Below are positions 34,231 to 45,585 of a DNA stretch of 64,000 bases, piece by piece; the stretch's first letter is position 1, and the number at the start of each line of letters is the position of its first letter. Position numbers and translations under genes: made by a program. The DNA is from Levilactobacillus yonginensis (GTDB lineage Bacteria > Bacillota > Bacilli > Lactobacillales > Lactobacillaceae), in the NCBI RefSeq assembly GCF_003946265.1, contig NZ_RHNO01000008.1:1-64000 (forward strand), read 5' to 3'. The notes below the pieces were generated by a model, which saw nothing but the letters and a program-made list of their open reading frames with translations, ran no database searches and was not told the DNA's origin.

Positions 34231-34255
34231 TGATTGTTTGTCCCCCTAACGAAAA

Positions 34256-35053
34256 TTAACGCTGATGTTGCGGTAATTTTGTCGGGTGTTCCGGATCCTC
34301 ACCCATATAATACACGTGTTTCAGATATAAGCCAGCCGCCGGCACTGTTCGCCGCGCCTGCTTACGGTCCTTGACTTCGTACAGTCTGGGAATGTCATGC
34401 ACTGGTCGAGTCCCAGAACCGATTTCTACCAAGACCCCCACCATAATTCGCACTTGATTATACATAAACCCGTTTCCATAAAAATCAAAAACCAATTCAT
34501 GATTGGCTTCATCAACATGACAGCTGGCTTCGTAGATCGTTCGGACGAAGGTCCGTGTCTGCGCGCCAGACGCCACAAAGCTGGTAAAATCGTGTTCTCC
34601 GACCAAGTCGGCACAGGCCTGATTAATCTTATTCAAATCAACTGGAAACTTCCAGTGGCCCGTATAATTGCGTTTAAACGGATTTCGAAATTCGCCCATA
34701 TCCATTCGGTACTGATAGCGCTTGCCGGAGACATCATACCGCGCGTGGAACGTATCGGCGACCTCCTCGACCTTCAGGACCTCCATATCCATCGGTAACA
34801 TGCTGTTTAAGCCCTTGCGCATGTTCTCCGCGGGAATCAGGAAGGGAAAGTCAAAATGGACCACCTGGGCCAGCGCATGGACGCCTGCGTCGGTCCGGCC
34901 AGAACCGTAGACCACAATCGCAGGTTGCGGCTGCTTAGCCATCTTATTAACGACAGCTGTCAGGGTGCTTTCCACGGTCCGTTTATTCGGTTGCCGTTGA
35001 AAGCCGGCAAAGTTCGTGCCGTCATACATTAAAGTCACTTTGTAACGTTGCAT
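34256..35053 (-). CDS. truA: tRNA pseudouridine(38-40) synthase
   Basis: A 265-residue enzyme that isomerises uridines 38-40 in the anticodon arm of tRNAs. The catalytic Asp lies in GSGRTDAGVHALAQV. GNGFMYNQVRIMVGVL is the C-terminal family motif. It sits between ecfT and rplM, a conserved order in Firmicutes, 9 bp after ecfT. Confidence 0.95.
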   Translation of the reverse strand: MQRYKVTLMYDGTNFAGFQRQPNKRTVESTLTAVVNKMAKQPQPAIVVYGSGRTDAGVHALAQVVHFDFPFLIPAENMRKGLNSMLPMDMEVLKVEEVADTFHARYDVSGKRYQYRMDMGEFRNPFKRNYTGHWKFPVDLNKINQACADLVGEHDFTSFVASGAQTRTFVRTIYEASCHVDEANHELVFDFYGNGFMYNQVRIMVGVLVEIGSGTRPVHDIPRLYEVKDRKQARRTVPAAGLYLKHVYYMGEDPEHPTKLPQHQR

Positions 35054-35062
35054 CAGGTCCTC

Positions 35063-35863
35063 CTACCAACGACGAAAAGCAAGAATCGCCGCAAATCCAA
35101 TTATAAATATGATCCAGGTCACCGTATCTCGTTTTTGCCAGGTGAGAATCCGGTACTGACTCCGGTGCTCACTGTCCTGGTACCCCCGCGCTTCCATGGC
35201 CGTTGAGAGGTCCTCAGCTCGGTTAAAGGCACTCATGAATAGCGGTACCATCAGAGGAATCAGTGATTTGGCCTGTTTGAACAGACCCCCTTCACCGAAG
35301 TCGACCCCACGAGCGCGTTGCGCGTTCATGATCTTGGTGGCTTCATCCATCAAGGTTGGCACGAACCGTAACGCAATCGACAGCATCATGGCCAACGTAT
35401 CCACGGGAACGTGGACCCACCGCAGTGGTTTCATCAGCGATGACAGTCCGGTGGCAATGTCTAACGGTTGGGTCGACAGCGTCAACAGGGTCGACATCAT
35501 GATGATCAGTAAGAACCGAATAAAGATGTATCCGGAGTTCACGACGCCGTACTGGGTAATGTTGATGAACGCCCAGTGAAAGTACACGTGCCCACCAGCT
35601 GGACTAAAGAGCAGCTGTAAGACCACCGTGAAGACAATCAACCAAAGTAAGGGGCGAATCCCCTTTAAGAAGAAGCCCAGGCTAATCTTCGAGGCAAAAA
35701 TTGCAGCTAGCGTGAACACAATCAAAATCCCGTAGGTTACCAGATTGTTGGCCATAAATACCAGCACGATGTAGAAGAAGCTCAACATGAGCTTGGCCCG
35801 CGGATCTAACCGGTGCACCACAGAATTCAACGGTAAGTACCGACCAAAAATAAAATTAGACAT
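35063..35863 (-). CDS. ecfT: ECF transporter transmembrane subunit EcfT
   Basis: A 266-residue membrane scaffold shared by the vitamin and micronutrient S-components of group II ECF transporters. About five or six helices are visible, plus two cytosolic coupling motifs, [10 protein letters not shown] and AMEARGYQD, whose Ala-Arg-Gly grooves hold the two ATPases. ATG 35863 follows GGGGGA and overlaps the ecfA2 stop by 8 bp. No S-component gene is nearby. Confidence 0.94.
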   Translation of the reverse strand: MSNFIFGRYLPLNSVVHRLDPRAKLMLSFFYIVLVFMANNLVTYGILIVFTLAAIFASKISLGFFLKGIRPLLWLIVFTVVLQLLFSPAGGHVYFHWAFINITQYGVVNSGYIFIRFLLIIMMSTLLTLSTQPLDIATGLSSLMKPLRWVHVPVDTLAMMLSIALRFVPTLMDEATKIMNAQRARGVDFGEGGLFKQAKSLIPLMVPLFMSAFNRAEDLSTAMEARGYQDSEHRSQYRILTWQKRDTVTWIIFIIGFAAILAFRRW

Positions 35864-36728
35864 GGTCCGTCCCCCGTTTCCGCCACTGCTCTGCAATCTG
35901 CTCTGCTAGCTGATCAGCGGTCAACGGTAAAGGCTGCCACTGGAATCCCCGTTTTGCTAATTGCTGCGCAAACTGTGCTGCCCGAGGAACGTCTAGTTGG
36001 TTGGCTAACAGCCAGTCAGGGTCACCAAAGGCCTCCTGAACATCGCCAAACTTGACCAACCGCCCCTCACGCATAATCGCAACTTGTTCAGCATACTCAG
36101 CCACATCCTCCATTTGATGGGTGACCAAAACAATCGTCAATCCCTGTTCCCTATGGAGTTGTTCAAATAAGTCCATCATTTCCTGACGCCCCTGCGGATC
36201 CAGACCCGCCGTGGGTTCGTCCAGAATCAAAACTTTTGGCCGCATAGCAAGCACACCTGCAATGGCGACTCGCCGCATCTGACCGCCGGATAATTCGAAC
36301 GGTGATCGTTCAGCATAACTGGTATCTAAGCCAACCGTAGTCAGCATTTGATCAGCCAGTTCGTTGGCATCCTCAGGGGACATACCAAAGTTTTGTGGCC
36401 CAAACGCAATGTCCTTGCGAATCGTTTCCTCAAACAATTGGCTCTCTGGAAACTGGAAAACCATACCCACGTGTTGCCGCAGCGGTTTCAAGTCCGCATT
36501 GGTCGTATCCGGCGTGATGGTAAAATCATCAATCTTAATTGTGCCGGATGTCGGTTTCAACAACGCGTTGATTTGTTGAACGAGCGTTGATTTACCACTC
36601 CCCGTGTGACCGATGATGGCTAAATAGCCGTGGTCAGGCAGATTGAAGGAAACGTCTTCCAAAGCCGTCTGCGCCATGGGCGTACCAGCTTGGTACGTAA
36701 AGGTTACGTGTTCGAAAGAGATTGCCAC
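35856..36728 (-). CDS. ecfA2: ECF transporter ATPase EcfA2
   Basis: A 290-residue ABC ATPase: Walker [13 protein letters not shown]-loop [12 protein letters not shown], signature [13 protein letters not shown] and Walker [13 protein letters not shown]. It pairs with EcfA1 under EcfT. I use GTG 36728, seven bases after GGAGG; the ATG two codons earlier touches that site. It overlaps ecfA1 by 25 bp. Confidence 0.93.
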   Translation of the reverse strand: MAISFEHVTFTYQAGTPMAQTALEDVSFNLPDHGYLAIIGHTGSGKSTLVQQINALLKPTSGTIKIDDFTITPDTTNADLKPLRQHVGMVFQFPESQLFEETIRKDIAFGPQNFGMSPEDANELADQMLTTVGLDTSYAERSPFELSGGQMRRVAIAGVLAMRPKVLILDEPTAGLDPQGRQEMMDLFEQLHREQGLTIVLVTHQMEDVAEYAEQVAIMREGRLVKFGDVQEAFGDPDWLLANQLDVPRAAQFAQQLAKRGFQWQPLPLTADQLAEQIAEQWRKRGTDHV

Positions 36729-37540
36729 AACCATTCCTCCATTTCCGCCATCGTTTGATAATTTGTGGGAGGCTCAATGCCCCGTTTTTTCAGTGCCGCC
36801 TTGAGCTTGGCAGTGAAAGGTAAATCCAGTCCTAAGTCCACCAGCTTTTCACCCAACGCAAATATTTCTGCTGGTGAGGCTTCTTGAACCAACTGCCCAT
36901 CATCAATCACCAAAATTCGGTCAGCATTTGCTGCCTCATCAATGTCGTGCGTGATTGAGATAACGGTTAGCTTCTGATCTCGCCGCAGCTTACTGACCAA
37001 CTCAAGCATTTCATGCCGTCCTAAGGGGTCCAACATACTGGTGGCTTCATCCAAAATTAAGATGCTGGGGGTAATCGCCACAATGCCGGCCAACGCCACC
37101 CGCTGTTTCTGACCACCAGATAACGAACTTGGTTCACGCTGCGCAAAATCATGCATGCCGACTTCTTCGATAGCCGCTTTGACCCGTGGAATCATGTCCT
37201 CACGAGTAACCTGCCGATTCTCCAAACCAAAAGCAACATCATCCTCCACAGTTGCCCCAACAAACTGGTTGTCGGGGTTCTGAAAGATCATGCCAATTTT
37301 TTCGCGAACCTGCCAGACGGTCTCTGGCGAGAGTTCCAGGCCATCAACGGTAACTGTTCCCTCGGTAAATGGCAATAGCCCATCCAAAGACTTAGCTAGC
37401 GTGGATTTTCCACTCCCGTTATGGCCAACAATGGCCAACCACTCGCCACGGTGAACGTCAAAACTGACATCGTTTAATGCCGGTCGTTGCTCCTTGCCGT
37501 AACGGTATGAAAGATGTTTAACTTCAATGATATTTTCCAT
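36704..37540 (-). CDS. ecfA1: ECF transporter ATPase EcfA1
   Basis: A 278-residue ABC ATPase: Walker [13 protein letters not shown]-loop [11 protein letters not shown], signature [13 protein letters not shown] and Walker [14 protein letters not shown] prefer ATG 37540 ([15 protein letters not shown]), the usual EcfA1 opening. ATG 37561 is possible and has a GGTGA site. A TATAAT box at 37583-37578 suggests a separate promoter for the ecf-truA transcript. Confidence 0.92.
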   Translation of the reverse strand: MENIIEVKHLSYRYGKEQRPALNDVSFDVHRGEWLAIVGHNGSGKSTLAKSLDGLLPFTEGTVTVDGLELSPETVWQVREKIGMIFQNPDNQFVGATVEDDVAFGLENRQVTREDMIPRVKAAIEEVGMHDFAQREPSSLSGGQKQRVALAGIVAITPSILILDEATSMLDPLGRHEMLELVSKLRRDQKLTVISITHDIDEAANADRILVIDDGQLVQEASPAEIFALGEKLVDLGLDLPFTAKLKAALKKRGIEPPTNYQTMAEMEEWLWQSLSNT

Positions 37541-37577
37541 CAGCGTTTTTAATTCTCCCATGTAAAAGTCACCAGTA

Positions 37578-37957
37578 ATTATACCAAATGTTGATGAGAT
37601 AACGTAGTGGTTCACCAATATTCACCGGAATCCCCCGCATTTCTGGCCAACGACTTCCGACTACTAGTTGTTATGCGGTCACCGAACTACCCACAACTGC
37701 CAACCAATCCAATTGTGCCCAGCACCCGGCAAATGTGCGGTCCCATCGCTACTAGCCATTGCAAACGACGCTTATATAAAAATATGTACAAAAAAAATCA
37801 CTAACAAACCAGCGGCGCTGAGGCGTTTGCCCCCATTCAAGCTAGACTCGGGGAAAACCCATCATCATAACGCTCTATACCACATGGTCCTAGTGATTAA
37901 TTTGAAACCTAATTGCCACGTTTAGGGAAGTGACAAACTCCCTGAATTCAAAACTAA
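37578..37957. other. Gene-free stretch between rplQ and ecfA1
   Basis: It holds the likely ecfA1 -10 box (TATAAT, minus strand 37583-37578; no good -35). I see no terminator after rplQ, no repeat copy and no supported small gene; the middle has an A-rich tract near 37780-37800. Confidence 0.4.
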
Positions 37958-38341
37958 TTAGTCAACGAATTCCAAGATAGCCATAGCAGCGCCATCACCA
38001 CGACGAGGCATCGTCTTCATGATACGCGTGTAACCACCCTTACGATCAGCATACTTAGGTGCTAAATCGCTAAATACCTTTTGCAATGCGCTGGTAACAA
38101 CGACATCGTCGCCATCTTCCTTAACATCAGCAACCACGTTGCGGATGAAAGCAGCGGCTTGGCGACGTGCGTGTAAGTCGCCTTGCTTACCCAAGGTAAT
38201 CATTTGGTCAGCCGTCTTGCGAACTTCCTTAGCACGTGCTTCAGTCGTTTCGATGCGGCCGTTCAAGATTAAACTAGTGGTCAAATCGCGTAACAAGGCA
38301 CGACGTTGAGAACTAGTCCGTTGTAATTTACGGTAACTCAT
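37958..38341 (-). CDS. rplQ: 50S ribosomal protein L17
   Basis: A 127-residue protein with the L17 opening [20 protein letters not shown] and a typical length. It lies at the tunnel exit side of the large subunit. It is the last gene of the alpha operon here, 30 bp after rpoA. Confidence 0.97.
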   Translation of the reverse strand: MSYRKLQRTSSQRRALLRDLTTSLILNGRIETTEARAKEVRKTADQMITLGKQGDLHARRQAAAFIRNVVADVKEDGDDVVVTSALQKVFSDLAPKYADRKGGYTRIMKTMPRRGDGAAMAILEFVD

Positions 38342-38371
38342 AACCAGAAACCCTCCTTTGAGTGTCTAAAA

Positions 38372-39322
38372 TTAGTCTTCCTTCCGAAGTGACAAACCTA
38401 AGTCAGCTAACTTAGCCTTAACTTCTTCAAGGGACTTGCGACCCAAGTTACGAACCTTCATCATGTCTGCTTCAGTCTTGTTGTTCAATTCTTGGACCGT
38501 GTTGATACCAGCACGCTTCAAGCAGTTGTAAGAACGAACGGACAAGTCGAGCTCTTCGATGGTCATCTCAAGCATCTTTTCCTTGTGAGTTTCTTCCTTT
38601 TCAACCATGATTTCCGCATTCTTAGCTTCGTCAGTCAGGTCGACAAACATAGCCAGATGTTCGGTCAAGATCTTTGCAGCCAGAGCAATGGCTTCGCTTG
38701 GATTAATTGAACCGTTTGTCCAAACATCCAGGGTCAATTTATCATAGTCAGCCCGTTGGCCAACCCGTGCATTCTCTACTTGGTAGTTAACCCGTTCGAT
38801 TGGGGTGTAAATAGAATCCACAGCTAAGACACCGATAGGCATGTCCGTGTTGCGAGTCTTGTTCTCGTCAGCAGAAACATAACCCCGGCCCTTGTCAGCC
38901 GTCATCCGCATATGGAACGTTGCACCATCGGCAACCGTTGCAATGTACAGATCTGGGTTCAAAACGTCAACGTCGGCACCAGCCACAATATCACCAGCGG
39001 TGATTTGGGCAGGTCCCTTAACGTTGATCTCCATGGTTTCTTCCTGATCATCAGAACCGTTCAACTTCAATGCAATCTTCTTAACATTTAAGATGATTTG
39101 CGTGACGTCTTCAACGACCCCTTCGACAGTAGAGAATTCATGCAGAACCCCGTCGATTTGAATGCTGGTAACAGCTGCACCAGGTAATGATGAAAGCAGA
39201 ATCCGACGCAGAGAGTTACCAAGCGTTGTTCCGTAACCACGTTCCAACGGTTCGACAACAAACTTGCCGTAGTTACTGCTTTCGTCAATTTTATGAATGT
39301 TAGGCTTTTCAAATTCAATCAT
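38372..39322 (-). CDS. rpoA: RNA polymerase alpha subunit
   Basis: A 316-residue subunit. The N-terminal dimerisation domain includes [21 protein letters not shown]. The acidic linker region and the C-terminal DNA-binding domain ([32 protein letters not shown]) follow. It assembles the polymerase with beta and beta-prime encoded at the right end of the window. ATG 39322 follows GAAAGGGG. Confidence 0.98.
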   Translation of the reverse strand: MIEFEKPNIHKIDESSNYGKFVVEPLERGYGTTLGNSLRRILLSSLPGAAVTSIQIDGVLHEFSTVEGVVEDVTQIILNVKKIALKLNGSDDQEETMEINVKGPAQITAGDIVAGADVDVLNPDLYIATVADGATFHMRMTADKGRGYVSADENKTRNTDMPIGVLAVDSIYTPIERVNYQVENARVGQRADYDKLTLDVWTNGSINPSEAIALAAKILTEHLAMFVDLTDEAKNAEIMVEKEETHKEKMLEMTIEELDLSVRSYNCLKRAGINTVQELNNKTEADMMKVRNLGRKSLEEVKAKLADLGLSLRKED

Positions 39323-39409
39323 TCTTATCGTTTACCCCTTTCAAACCGCGTTGAGCTCCTATAAGTCAATCCCATCATGAAGGTTGCCCTCATTAATGAA
39401 ACGCTCACG

Positions 39410-39799
39410 TTAAACCCGACGGCGCTTTGGAGGACGAGTACCATTATGAGGCACTGGCGTAACGTCACGAATAGCCGTAACTTCGATACCAGCAGCTTGA
39501 ATTGCCCGAATAGCAGCTTCACGTCCTGAACCAGGACCCTTGACAGCAACTTCAACGGACTTAACACCATGTTCTTGTGATGCTTTAGCAGCGGCTTCAG
39601 CGGCCATTTGTGCAGCAAATGGCGTTGACTTCCGACTACCCTTGAAACCTAAGGCACCAGCTGATGACCAAGCAATAGCGTTCCCTTGAACGTCTGTGAT
39701 CATAACTAATGTGTTGTTAAACGTAGCGTGAATGTGTGCAACACCGGCTTCAATATTCTTCTTGACCCGACGCTTGCGACTAGTTCTTCTAGTAGCCAT
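39410..39799 (-). CDS. rpsK: 30S ribosomal protein S11
   Basis: A 129-residue platform protein: N-terminal basic tail, [13 protein letters not shown] and the C-terminal [18 protein letters not shown] block. Normal length and position between rpsM and rpoA. Confidence 0.97.
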   Translation of the reverse strand: MATRRTSRKRRVKKNIEAGVAHIHATFNNTLVMITDVQGNAIAWSSAGALGFKGSRKSTPFAAQMAAEAAAKASQEHGVKSVEVAVKGPGSGREAAIRAIQAAGIEVTAIRDVTPVPHNGTRPPKRRRV

Positions 39800-39816
39800 A
39801 AAGTGATAAACCTCCC

Positions 39817-40182
39817 TTACTTCTTCTTACCGGCAACGGAAACGGCTTTACCCTTCCGAGTGCGGGCATTGTTTTTGGTGTGTTGGCCGCGAACAGGCAG
39901 TCCACGACGGTGACGCATACCGCGGTAAGAACCCATTTCTTGCAAGTTCTTGATGTTCAAGCTAACTTCACGACGTAAGTCACCTTCAACTTTGTACTTG
40001 TCTACTTCGGCACGAATCTTGTCTTCTTGATCAGGCGTCATATCGCGAACCCGAACGTCTTCTGCGACACCAGCATCCGCAACAATCTTGTGTGCGGTGT
40101 TGATCCCGATTCCAAAAATGTAAGTCAAACCGTAAGCGATTCGCTTATCACGTGGTAAATCCACTCCAGCAATACGTGGCAT
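39817..40182 (-). CDS. rpsM: 30S ribosomal protein S13
   Basis: A 121-residue head protein starting [14 protein letters not shown] and ending in a basic tail ([17 protein letters not shown]) that reaches the P-site tRNA. It follows rpmJ in the usual order. Confidence 0.97.
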   Translation of the reverse strand: MPRIAGVDLPRDKRIAYGLTYIFGIGINTAHKIVADAGVAEDVRVRDMTPDQEDKIRAEVDKYKVEGDLRREVSLNIKNLQEMGSYRGMRHRRGLPVRGQHTKNNARTRKGKAVSVAGKKK

Positions 40183-40207
40183 TTAAGTGCACCTCCTATA
40201 AATTGAA

Positions 40208-40327
40208 TTACTTACCCTGGCGTTGTTTGTGCTTAGGGTTAGCTGAGCAAATGATCATTACTCGGCCTTTACGCTTGATAACCTTGCAGTGTTCGCACAT
40301 TGGCTTAACTGATGGTCTTACTTTCAT
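40208..40327 (-). CDS. rpmJ: 50S ribosomal protein L36
   Basis: A 39-residue protein read directly from the minus strand: [17 protein letters not shown] at the start and [12 protein letters not shown] at the end. The CxxC, the later Cys and the His (C11, C14, C27, H33) form the zinc site of the zinc-binding L36 type. The ATG at 40327 follows GGAGGG. It lies between infA and rpsM. Confidence 0.96.
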   Translation of the reverse strand: MKVRPSVKPMCEHCKVIKRKGRVMIICSANPKHKQRQGK

Positions 40328-40355
40328 GAATATCCCTCCTACATCTGTCTAACCG

Positions 40356-40574
40356 TTACTTAAAGCGATAAGTAATCCGGCCTTTAGACAAGTCATACGG
40401 TGACATTTCAACAGTTACTCGGTCACCAGGCAGAATCCGGATGTAATGCATCCGAATCTTACCGGAAACGTGAGCGAGAATCTCATGACCGTTTTCTAAT
40501 TCGACCCGAAACATCGCATTTGGTAATGTTTCGGTAACTTTACCTTCGACTTCGATGACATCGCTTTTCGCCAC
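40356..40574 (-). CDS. infA: Translation initiation factor IF-1
   Basis: A 72-residue OB-fold protein ([20 protein letters not shown] opening, HISGKIR-like [19 protein letters not shown]) that occupies the ribosomal A site during initiation. It follows adk after about 160 bp. That gap holds a hairpin, CCTGT/ACAGG (40648-40681) with inner GCGC blocks, and no gene. Confidence 0.97.
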   Translation of the reverse strand: MAKSDVIEVEGKVTETLPNAMFRVELENGHEILAHVSGKIRMHYIRILPGDRVTVEMSPYDLSKGRITYRFK

Positions 40575-40737
40575 GAAAGTACCTCCCTTTTAATTGCGTG
40601 TAAATACACGTAAAAGCGGCAAGGACAACGAGTTGCCCCTACCTAGCACCTGTGAATCGCGTCAGCGCGCCATTTACAGGCTAAACCTGAATAAGCTTAC
40701 CATAATTCTTCCAGTTAAGCAAGAACTAAGCTACTTC

Positions 40738-41397
40738 CTAGAGGTTCTTCAGGATCTTTTCGATGTCGACGTAAACATCATCGATGTCACGGTCACCATC
40801 AACGGTAAACAACAAGTTCTTCTTGGTGTAGTAATCAACCAGCGGTGTATTTGCTTTCAAATTCACTGCCAAACGATTCTTCACCGTTTCAGGCTTGTCG
40901 TCTTCGCGTTGATAGAAGTCATGACTACCACAGACGTCACACGTACCCTCAACCTTAGGCTGCTTGTACAGCTTGTGGTAAGTTGCGCCACAGTTGCGGC
41001 AAATGTAACGACCGGAAAGGCGTTCAACCAAAACATCTGGTTCAACGTGAATATTAATCACGGCGTTGATGGTCCGATCAAGTTCAGGACCAAACGTGTT
41101 TAACGCTTCGGCTTGAACAATAGAACGGGGAAACCCATCCAACATGAACCCGTTTTTGGTATCATCCTGAGCTAACCGGTCGCGAACGATGCCGTTCGTG
41201 ACTTCGTCCGGCACAAGTTCACCCTTGTCGATGAACTTCTTCGCTGCCAATCCCATTTCAGTTTCGTTCTTCATCGCATCACGGAAGATGTCTCCCGTGG
41301 AAATATGCGGCAAATTGAACTCCTTGATAATCTTTTCGGCTTGCGTACCTTTACCGGCACCTGGTAAACCCATGAGGATCAAATTCATTGCTGTCAT
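40738..41397 (-). CDS. adk: Adenylate kinase
   Basis: A 219-residue nucleotide kinase (2 ADP to ATP and AMP). The P-loop is [12 protein letters not shown]. The LID domain carries a four-cysteine zinc site (CRNCG and CDVCG, about residues 130-153), as in Gram-positive enzymes. The first ATG follows AAAGGAG; an internal ATG three codons on is less well placed. Confidence 0.97.
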   Translation of the reverse strand: MTAMNLILMGLPGAGKGTQAEKIIKEFNLPHISTGDIFRDAMKNETEMGLAAKKFIDKGELVPDEVTNGIVRDRLAQDDTKNGFMLDGFPRSIVQAEALNTFGPELDRTINAVINIHVEPDVLVERLSGRYICRNCGATYHKLYKQPKVEGTCDVCGSHDFYQREDDKPETVKNRLAVNLKANTPLVDYYTKKNLLFTVDGDRDIDDVYVDIEKILKNL

Positions 41398-41478
41398 GTT
41401 CGTTCTCCTTTAACTCGAAATTTACCCGAAAAACACAAGCAGGTGTGCTAAAAGATCAACACACCCGCTGGAAACTCA

Positions 41479-42789
41479 TTAAGCTGGTTCTGGACCTTGG
41501 ATAAAGCCAACGTATTCGCGCTTCATCATTAATCCGTCGATTTGCCGCATGGTTTCAATAGCAACCCCAACCACGATTAAGAGGCTGGTACCACCTAAAC
41601 CAATTGACTCATCTAAGTTCCACAGGTTCTGGGCAACTAACGGAATCAAAGAAATGAATCCAAGGAAGAGCGCCCCAACAGTGCTAAGACGCATCAACAG
41701 ACTGGAAACATAAGATTGTGTTTCGTGACCAGGCCAAACACCAGGAATGTAGCTCCCCTGCTTTTGCAGGTTCTCAGCTAACTTTTCTGGGTTGACTTGA
41801 ACGAACGCATAGAAGAACGTGAACACAACGATCAGAACAGTGTACAATACGGCACCATCCGGCGTTTGCATATTAAAGACGTCTGTTAAAGTTTGGTACC
41901 AAGCATCTTGAGAGTGCGTGTTTTGGAACGCCATCAGAATAGTCTGTGGTGTCGCAATAAACGAACTCGCGAAGATGACGGGGATAACCCCGGCAACGTT
42001 GACCTTTAATGGGAGGTAGCTGCTATCTGGCGAACCGGATACCCGCCGAGTGTATTGAATAGGTACCCGCCGTTCCGCTTGTTGAACCCAAGTAGTAAAG
42101 GTCACAATAATCAGAACTAAGACGATCAACCCAATAATGAACAAGACACTCTTCCATAAGGTCCCTTTGTCAGCGTCAATGAAGTAAGTTTGGAAAAGTT
42201 GATAGACAGAATTAGGCGTCCGAGCAATGATACCCGCGAAGATAATCATTGAAATCCCGTTTCCTAAACCACGATCGGTAATCATATCACCCATCCAAGT
42301 CGTCAACATGGTCCCACCAGTCAGGATTAACCCGATGGCCAGATAAGTCGTAACGCTTGGATTTTCAACTAATTTCAGTGAACTTAAGGCACTAAAACCA
42401 GCGGTGATACCGATAGACTGAACGAATGCCAAGGCAATCGCTAAGTACCGAGTCGCTTGGTTTAACTTCCGCCGACCAACGTCCCCTTGCTTGCTCCATT
42501 CAACGAAGCGCGGAACGATGTCCATTTGTAACAATTGAATAACGATTTGTGCAGTGATGTAAGGTGAAACCCCCATCGCGAAGATGGAATAGTTTTGCAA
42601 CCCACCACCACTGAAGGTATCTAAAATACTAACCAATCCAGAAGACGCAACGCTTTGAAGTGCCTTTGCGTTAATGCCGGGGACGGTAATATAAGTACCC
42701 AACCGAAAGACAATCAAAACCAATAGAGTAAAGAATATCTTTTTACGAATGTCTTTAATCTTAAAGGCGTTTTTCAAGCTTGATAGCAT
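41479..42789 (-). CDS. secY: Protein translocase channel subunit SecY
   Basis: A 436-residue membrane protein with ten helices. It starts with the amphipathic LKNAFKIKDIRKKIFFTLLVL and has the plug region SGGGLQNYSIFAMGVSPYI. It forms the Sec channel with SecE and SecG. Its ATG overlaps the rplO stop by one base. Confidence 0.97.
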   Translation of the reverse strand: MLSSLKNAFKIKDIRKKIFFTLLVLIVFRLGTYITVPGINAKALQSVASSGLVSILDTFSGGGLQNYSIFAMGVSPYITAQIVIQLLQMDIVPRFVEWSKQGDVGRRKLNQATRYLAIALAFVQSIGITAGFSALSSLKLVENPSVTTYLAIGLILTGGTMLTTWMGDMITDRGLGNGISMIIFAGIIARTPNSVYQLFQTYFIDADKGTLWKSVLFIIGLIVLVLIIVTFTTWVQQAERRVPIQYTRRVSGSPDSSYLPLKVNVAGVIPVIFASSFIATPQTILMAFQNTHSQDAWYQTLTDVFNMQTPDGAVLYTVLIVVFTFFYAFVQVNPEKLAENLQKQGSYIPGVWPGHETQSYVSSLLMRLSTVGALFLGFISLIPLVAQNLWNLDESIGLGGTSLLIVVGVAIETMRQIDGLMMKREYVGFIQGPEPA

Positions 42790-43223
42790 TAAATCACCTC
42801 AGTTTTACCACCAGCAGCTTCGATAGCTTCGGCAGCTGACTTAGAGAACTTAGCGGCTTTAACCGTCAACTTCTTTGACAACTCGCCGTTACCCAAAACT
42901 TTGACACCGGCTTTTTCGTTTTTAACGATGCCAGCTTCAACCAAGGCAGCTGGAGTAACTTCAGCACCATCGTCGAAGACGTTCAAAGCAGATAAGTTTA
43001 CGACAGCAAATTCCTTGCGGTTAATGTTGGTAAACCCACGCTTTGGGATTCGACGGTACAATGGCATTTGGCCACCTTCAAAACCCAAACGAGTCTTGCT
43101 ACGAGCCTTTTGACCTTTTTGGCCACGACCGGCAGTCTTACCATTACCAGATGAATCACCACGGCCAACCCGGTTACGAACCTTCCGTGAGCCTTCAGCA
43201 GGTTTTAATTCATTCAACTTCAT
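42789..43223 (-). CDS. rplO: 50S ribosomal protein L15
   Basis: A 144-residue protein with the Gly/Arg-rich start [20 protein letters not shown] and [21 protein letters not shown] 43223 follows AGGAGG by 11 bases; an upstream GTG four codons earlier sits inside that site. Confidence 0.96.
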   Translation of the reverse strand: MKLNELKPAEGSRKVRNRVGRGDSSGNGKTAGRGQKGQKARSKTRLGFEGGQMPLYRRIPKRGFTNINRKEFAVVNLSALNVFDDGAEVTPAALVEAGIVKNEKAGVKVLGNGELSKKLTVKAAKFSKSAAEAIEAAGGKTEVI

Positions 43224-43258
43224 GCTATTGCGCACCTCCTTATTTAATGATATGAAAA

Positions 43259-43441
43259 CTATTTAACTTCTTCAACCTTAATTAAATGTGCGATTTGGAA
43301 AAGCGCACCACGAGTAGCTTCGTTATCTGGTTGGATAACGGTGCTGTTTACTCGGTGTAAGCCCATAGCTTCCACAATCTTACGCTGTTTAGGGAGGCGG
43401 TGAGCAACACTATGAATTAAAGTAACTTTTAATTGAGCCAT
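43259..43441 (-). CDS. rpmD: 50S ribosomal protein L30
   Basis: A 60-residue protein ([20 protein letters not shown]) of normal size, 14 bp after rpsE and before rplO. Confidence 0.96.
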   Translation of the reverse strand: MAQLKVTLIHSVAHRLPKQRKIVEAMGLHRVNSTVIQPDNEATRGALFQIAHLIKVEEVK

Positions 43442-43455
43442 TTTAATACCCCTCC

Positions 43456-43959
43456 TTATTCAGCTAAGTGTTGAAGAGAGACACCACGGAGAGCGGCAAC
43501 TTCTTCAGCACGCTTCAACTGAGCCAAGCCATCAAATGTGGCCCGAACTGCGTTGACTGGCGTGTTAGAACCTAAACGCTTTGAAGTAACGTCAGCAACA
43601 CCAGCTAATTCCATGACGGAACGAACTGAGCCACCAGCAGTAACCCCAGAACCTTCAGCAGCGGGCTTGAGCATGATCTTACCCCCACCAAATGAACCAA
43701 GGACTTCGTGAGGAATGGTAGTTCCCACGATAGGTACTTCGATCAAGTTCTTACGAGCAGCTTCAACGGCCTTACGGATAGCTTCTGGAACTTCTTGAGC
43801 TTTACCAGTACCGAAGCCAACGTGACCCTTCTTGTCGCCGACAATTACAAGTGCAGCGAACCGAAGACGACGGCCACCTTTAACAACTTTGGTGATCCGG
43901 TTGATAGCAACAACGTTATCTTCAAGTTCTAACTTGTCGGGATCAATAAATTTTGCCAT
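43456..43959 (-). CDS. rpsE: 30S ribosomal protein S5
   Basis: A 167-residue protein with the double-stranded RNA-binding N-terminal domain ([19 protein letters not shown]) and the C-terminal [13 protein letters not shown] block. It shapes the mRNA entry site and decoding fidelity. No unusual residue is apparent. Confidence 0.97.
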   Translation of the reverse strand: MAKFIDPDKLELEDNVVAINRITKVVKGGRRLRFAALVIVGDKKGHVGFGTGKAQEVPEAIRKAVEAARKNLIEVPIVGTTIPHEVLGSFGGGKIMLKPAAEGSGVTAGGSVRSVMELAGVADVTSKRLGSNTPVNAVRATFDGLAQLKRAEEVAALRGVSLQHLAE

Positions 43960-43981
43960 GTGTGGTTATTCCTCCTTACTG

Positions 43982-44338
43982 TTAAAATTTAAGCCCGTTT
44001 TCGCGAGCAGCTTCTGCCAATGCTTGAACACGGCCGTGGTATAAGTAACCGCCACGATCAAACACAACATTGCTAATTTTCTTTTCGACAGCGCGCTTAG
44101 CAACTAATTCACCAACAGCCTTAGCTTGGTCGGTCTTGTTGTCGCCATTTGCATCACTATCTAACGTCGAGGCACTAACAAGCGTGACACCCGCTACGTC
44201 ATCAATGACTTGAGCGTAGATGTTTTTGTTAGAGCGGAAAACGTTTAAGCGTGGGCGTTCTGCAGTTCCAGAAATTTTGTTGCGGACACGCATATGACGC
44301 TTTTGACGTGTCTTGTTCTTATCTGGTTTCGTAATCAA
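43982..44338 (-). CDS. rplR: 50S ribosomal protein L18
   Basis: A 118-residue 5S rRNA-binding protein ending [26 protein letters not shown] (motif [12 protein letters not shown]). The start is TTG 44338, six bases after AGAGGTG, giving the usual N-terminus [18 protein letters not shown] three codons upstream lies in the ribosome site. Confidence 0.94.
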   Translation of the reverse strand: MITKPDKNKTRQKRHMRVRNKISGTAERPRLNVFRSNKNIYAQVIDDVAGVTLVSASTLDSDANGDNKTDQAKAVGELVAKRAVEKKISNVVFDRGGYLYHGRVQALAEAARENGLKF

Positions 44339-44379
44339 AATAGTCACCTCTTTGTAGAATTATCAGCGTTTAAGCTGCT

Positions 44380-44916
44380 TTACTTACCAGTCTTACCTTC
44401 ACGAATCCGAACGTATTCGTTTTCGTAACGGATACCCTTACCTTTGTAAGGTTCTGGTGAACGAACGGCACGAACTTCAGCAGCGAAGTCACCGACTTCT
44501 TGCTTGCTAATGCCGGCGATGTTGATGGTGGTGTTATCTGGAACCTTGATGTCCAAGGATTCAGGAATAGCCATCTCAACAGGGTTGGAGTAACCAACGC
44601 TCAATACTAAAGTCTTACCCTTAGCTTGAACACGGTAACCAACACCGACCAGCTTCAAAGTCTTAGCGAAACCACTAACAACACCTTCAACCATGTTGTT
44701 TAAGTTAGCACGCTGAGTACCATGAAGGGCACGCGTCTTGTTGTTATCATCTGGACGGTCGAAATCAACCGCACCGTCACTAATTTTCATGGTGATGATG
44801 TCTGAGAAAGTCCGAGTTAATTCACCCTTTGGACCCTTGACAGTCACTTGATCACCATCGCGTTTTACTTCAACGCCGGCTGGGACGTTGACAGTTTTAT
44901 AACCAATACGACTCAC
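44380..44916 (-). CDS. rplF: 50S ribosomal protein L6
   Basis: A 178-residue two-domain protein ([18 protein letters not shown]-terminal [19 protein letters not shown]) near the sarcin-ricin loop. Normal length and position. Confidence 0.97.
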   Translation of the reverse strand: MSRIGYKTVNVPAGVEVKRDGDQVTVKGPKGELTRTFSDIITMKISDGAVDFDRPDDNNKTRALHGTQRANLNNMVEGVVSGFAKTLKLVGVGYRVQAKGKTLVLSVGYSNPVEMAIPESLDIKVPDNTTINIAGISKQEVGDFAAEVRAVRSPEPYKGKGIRYENEYVRIREGKTGK

Positions 44917-44946
44917 TGAAAGGCACCTCCTATCTTTTTAAAAGTT

Positions 44947-45345
44947 TTACCAAACGTAGGCGAGAACTTCGCCACCGATTTTCTTAGCACGCGCTTCTTT
45001 ATCTGTAACGACCCCTTCTGAGGTGGAGATAATAGCGATACCTAAACCGTTTAATACCTTTGGCACAGCGTCAGCTTTAACGTATGAACGTAAACCTGGC
45101 TTGGAAATACGCTTTAAACCACTGATGACACGTTGGTTGTCTTTACCGTACTTGAGGAATACGCGGATGATGCCTTGCTTGTCATCATCGATGTATTCAA
45201 CATTGCGGATGAAACCTTCGCGCTTCAGGATTTCAGCGATGTCGCGTTTAATTTTAGATGCAGGTACTTCGAGTGATTCGTGACGAACCATGTTGGCGTT
45301 ACGAATACGCGTCAAGAAGTCTGCAATAGGATCAGTCATGGACAT
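44947..45345 (-). CDS. rpsH: 30S ribosomal protein S8
   Basis: A 132-residue 16S rRNA-binding protein ([31 protein letters not shown]). In other bacteria S8 represses the spc operon by binding the rplE region; no test of that is possible here. Confidence 0.97.
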   Translation of the reverse strand: MSMTDPIADFLTRIRNANMVRHESLEVPASKIKRDIAEILKREGFIRNVEYIDDDKQGIIRVFLKYGKDNQRVISGLKRISKPGLRSYVKADAVPKVLNGLGIAIISTSEGVVTDKEARAKKIGGEVLAYVW

Positions 45346-45379
45346 TAACGTTTACCCTCCCTTTGTTTAAAATTCCGTT

Positions 45380-45565
45380 TTACCAACTAGCCTTCTTCAT
45401 GCCAGGAATTTGACCCTTGTGAGCCAATTCCCGCATGCAAATACGGCAAAGATGGAACTTTTGATAAACAGAGTGTGGACGTCCACAACGTTCGCAACGA
45501 GTATAATTCTGAGTAGAGAACTTCGCAGGACGCTTGTTCTTAGCAATTTGAGATTTCTTAGCCAA
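45380..45565 (-). CDS. rpsN: 30S ribosomal protein S14, zinc type
   Basis: A 61-residue S14 of the short zinc-binding class: CERCG (residues about 24-28) and CRIC (40-43) form the ribbon. It follows rplE as in other Firmicutes. Confidence 0.97.
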   Translation of the reverse strand: MAKKSQIAKNKRPAKFSTQNYTRCERCGRPHSVYQKFHLCRICMRELAHKGQIPGMKKASW

Positions 45566-45585
45566 TTTGTGTGAACCTCCTTTTA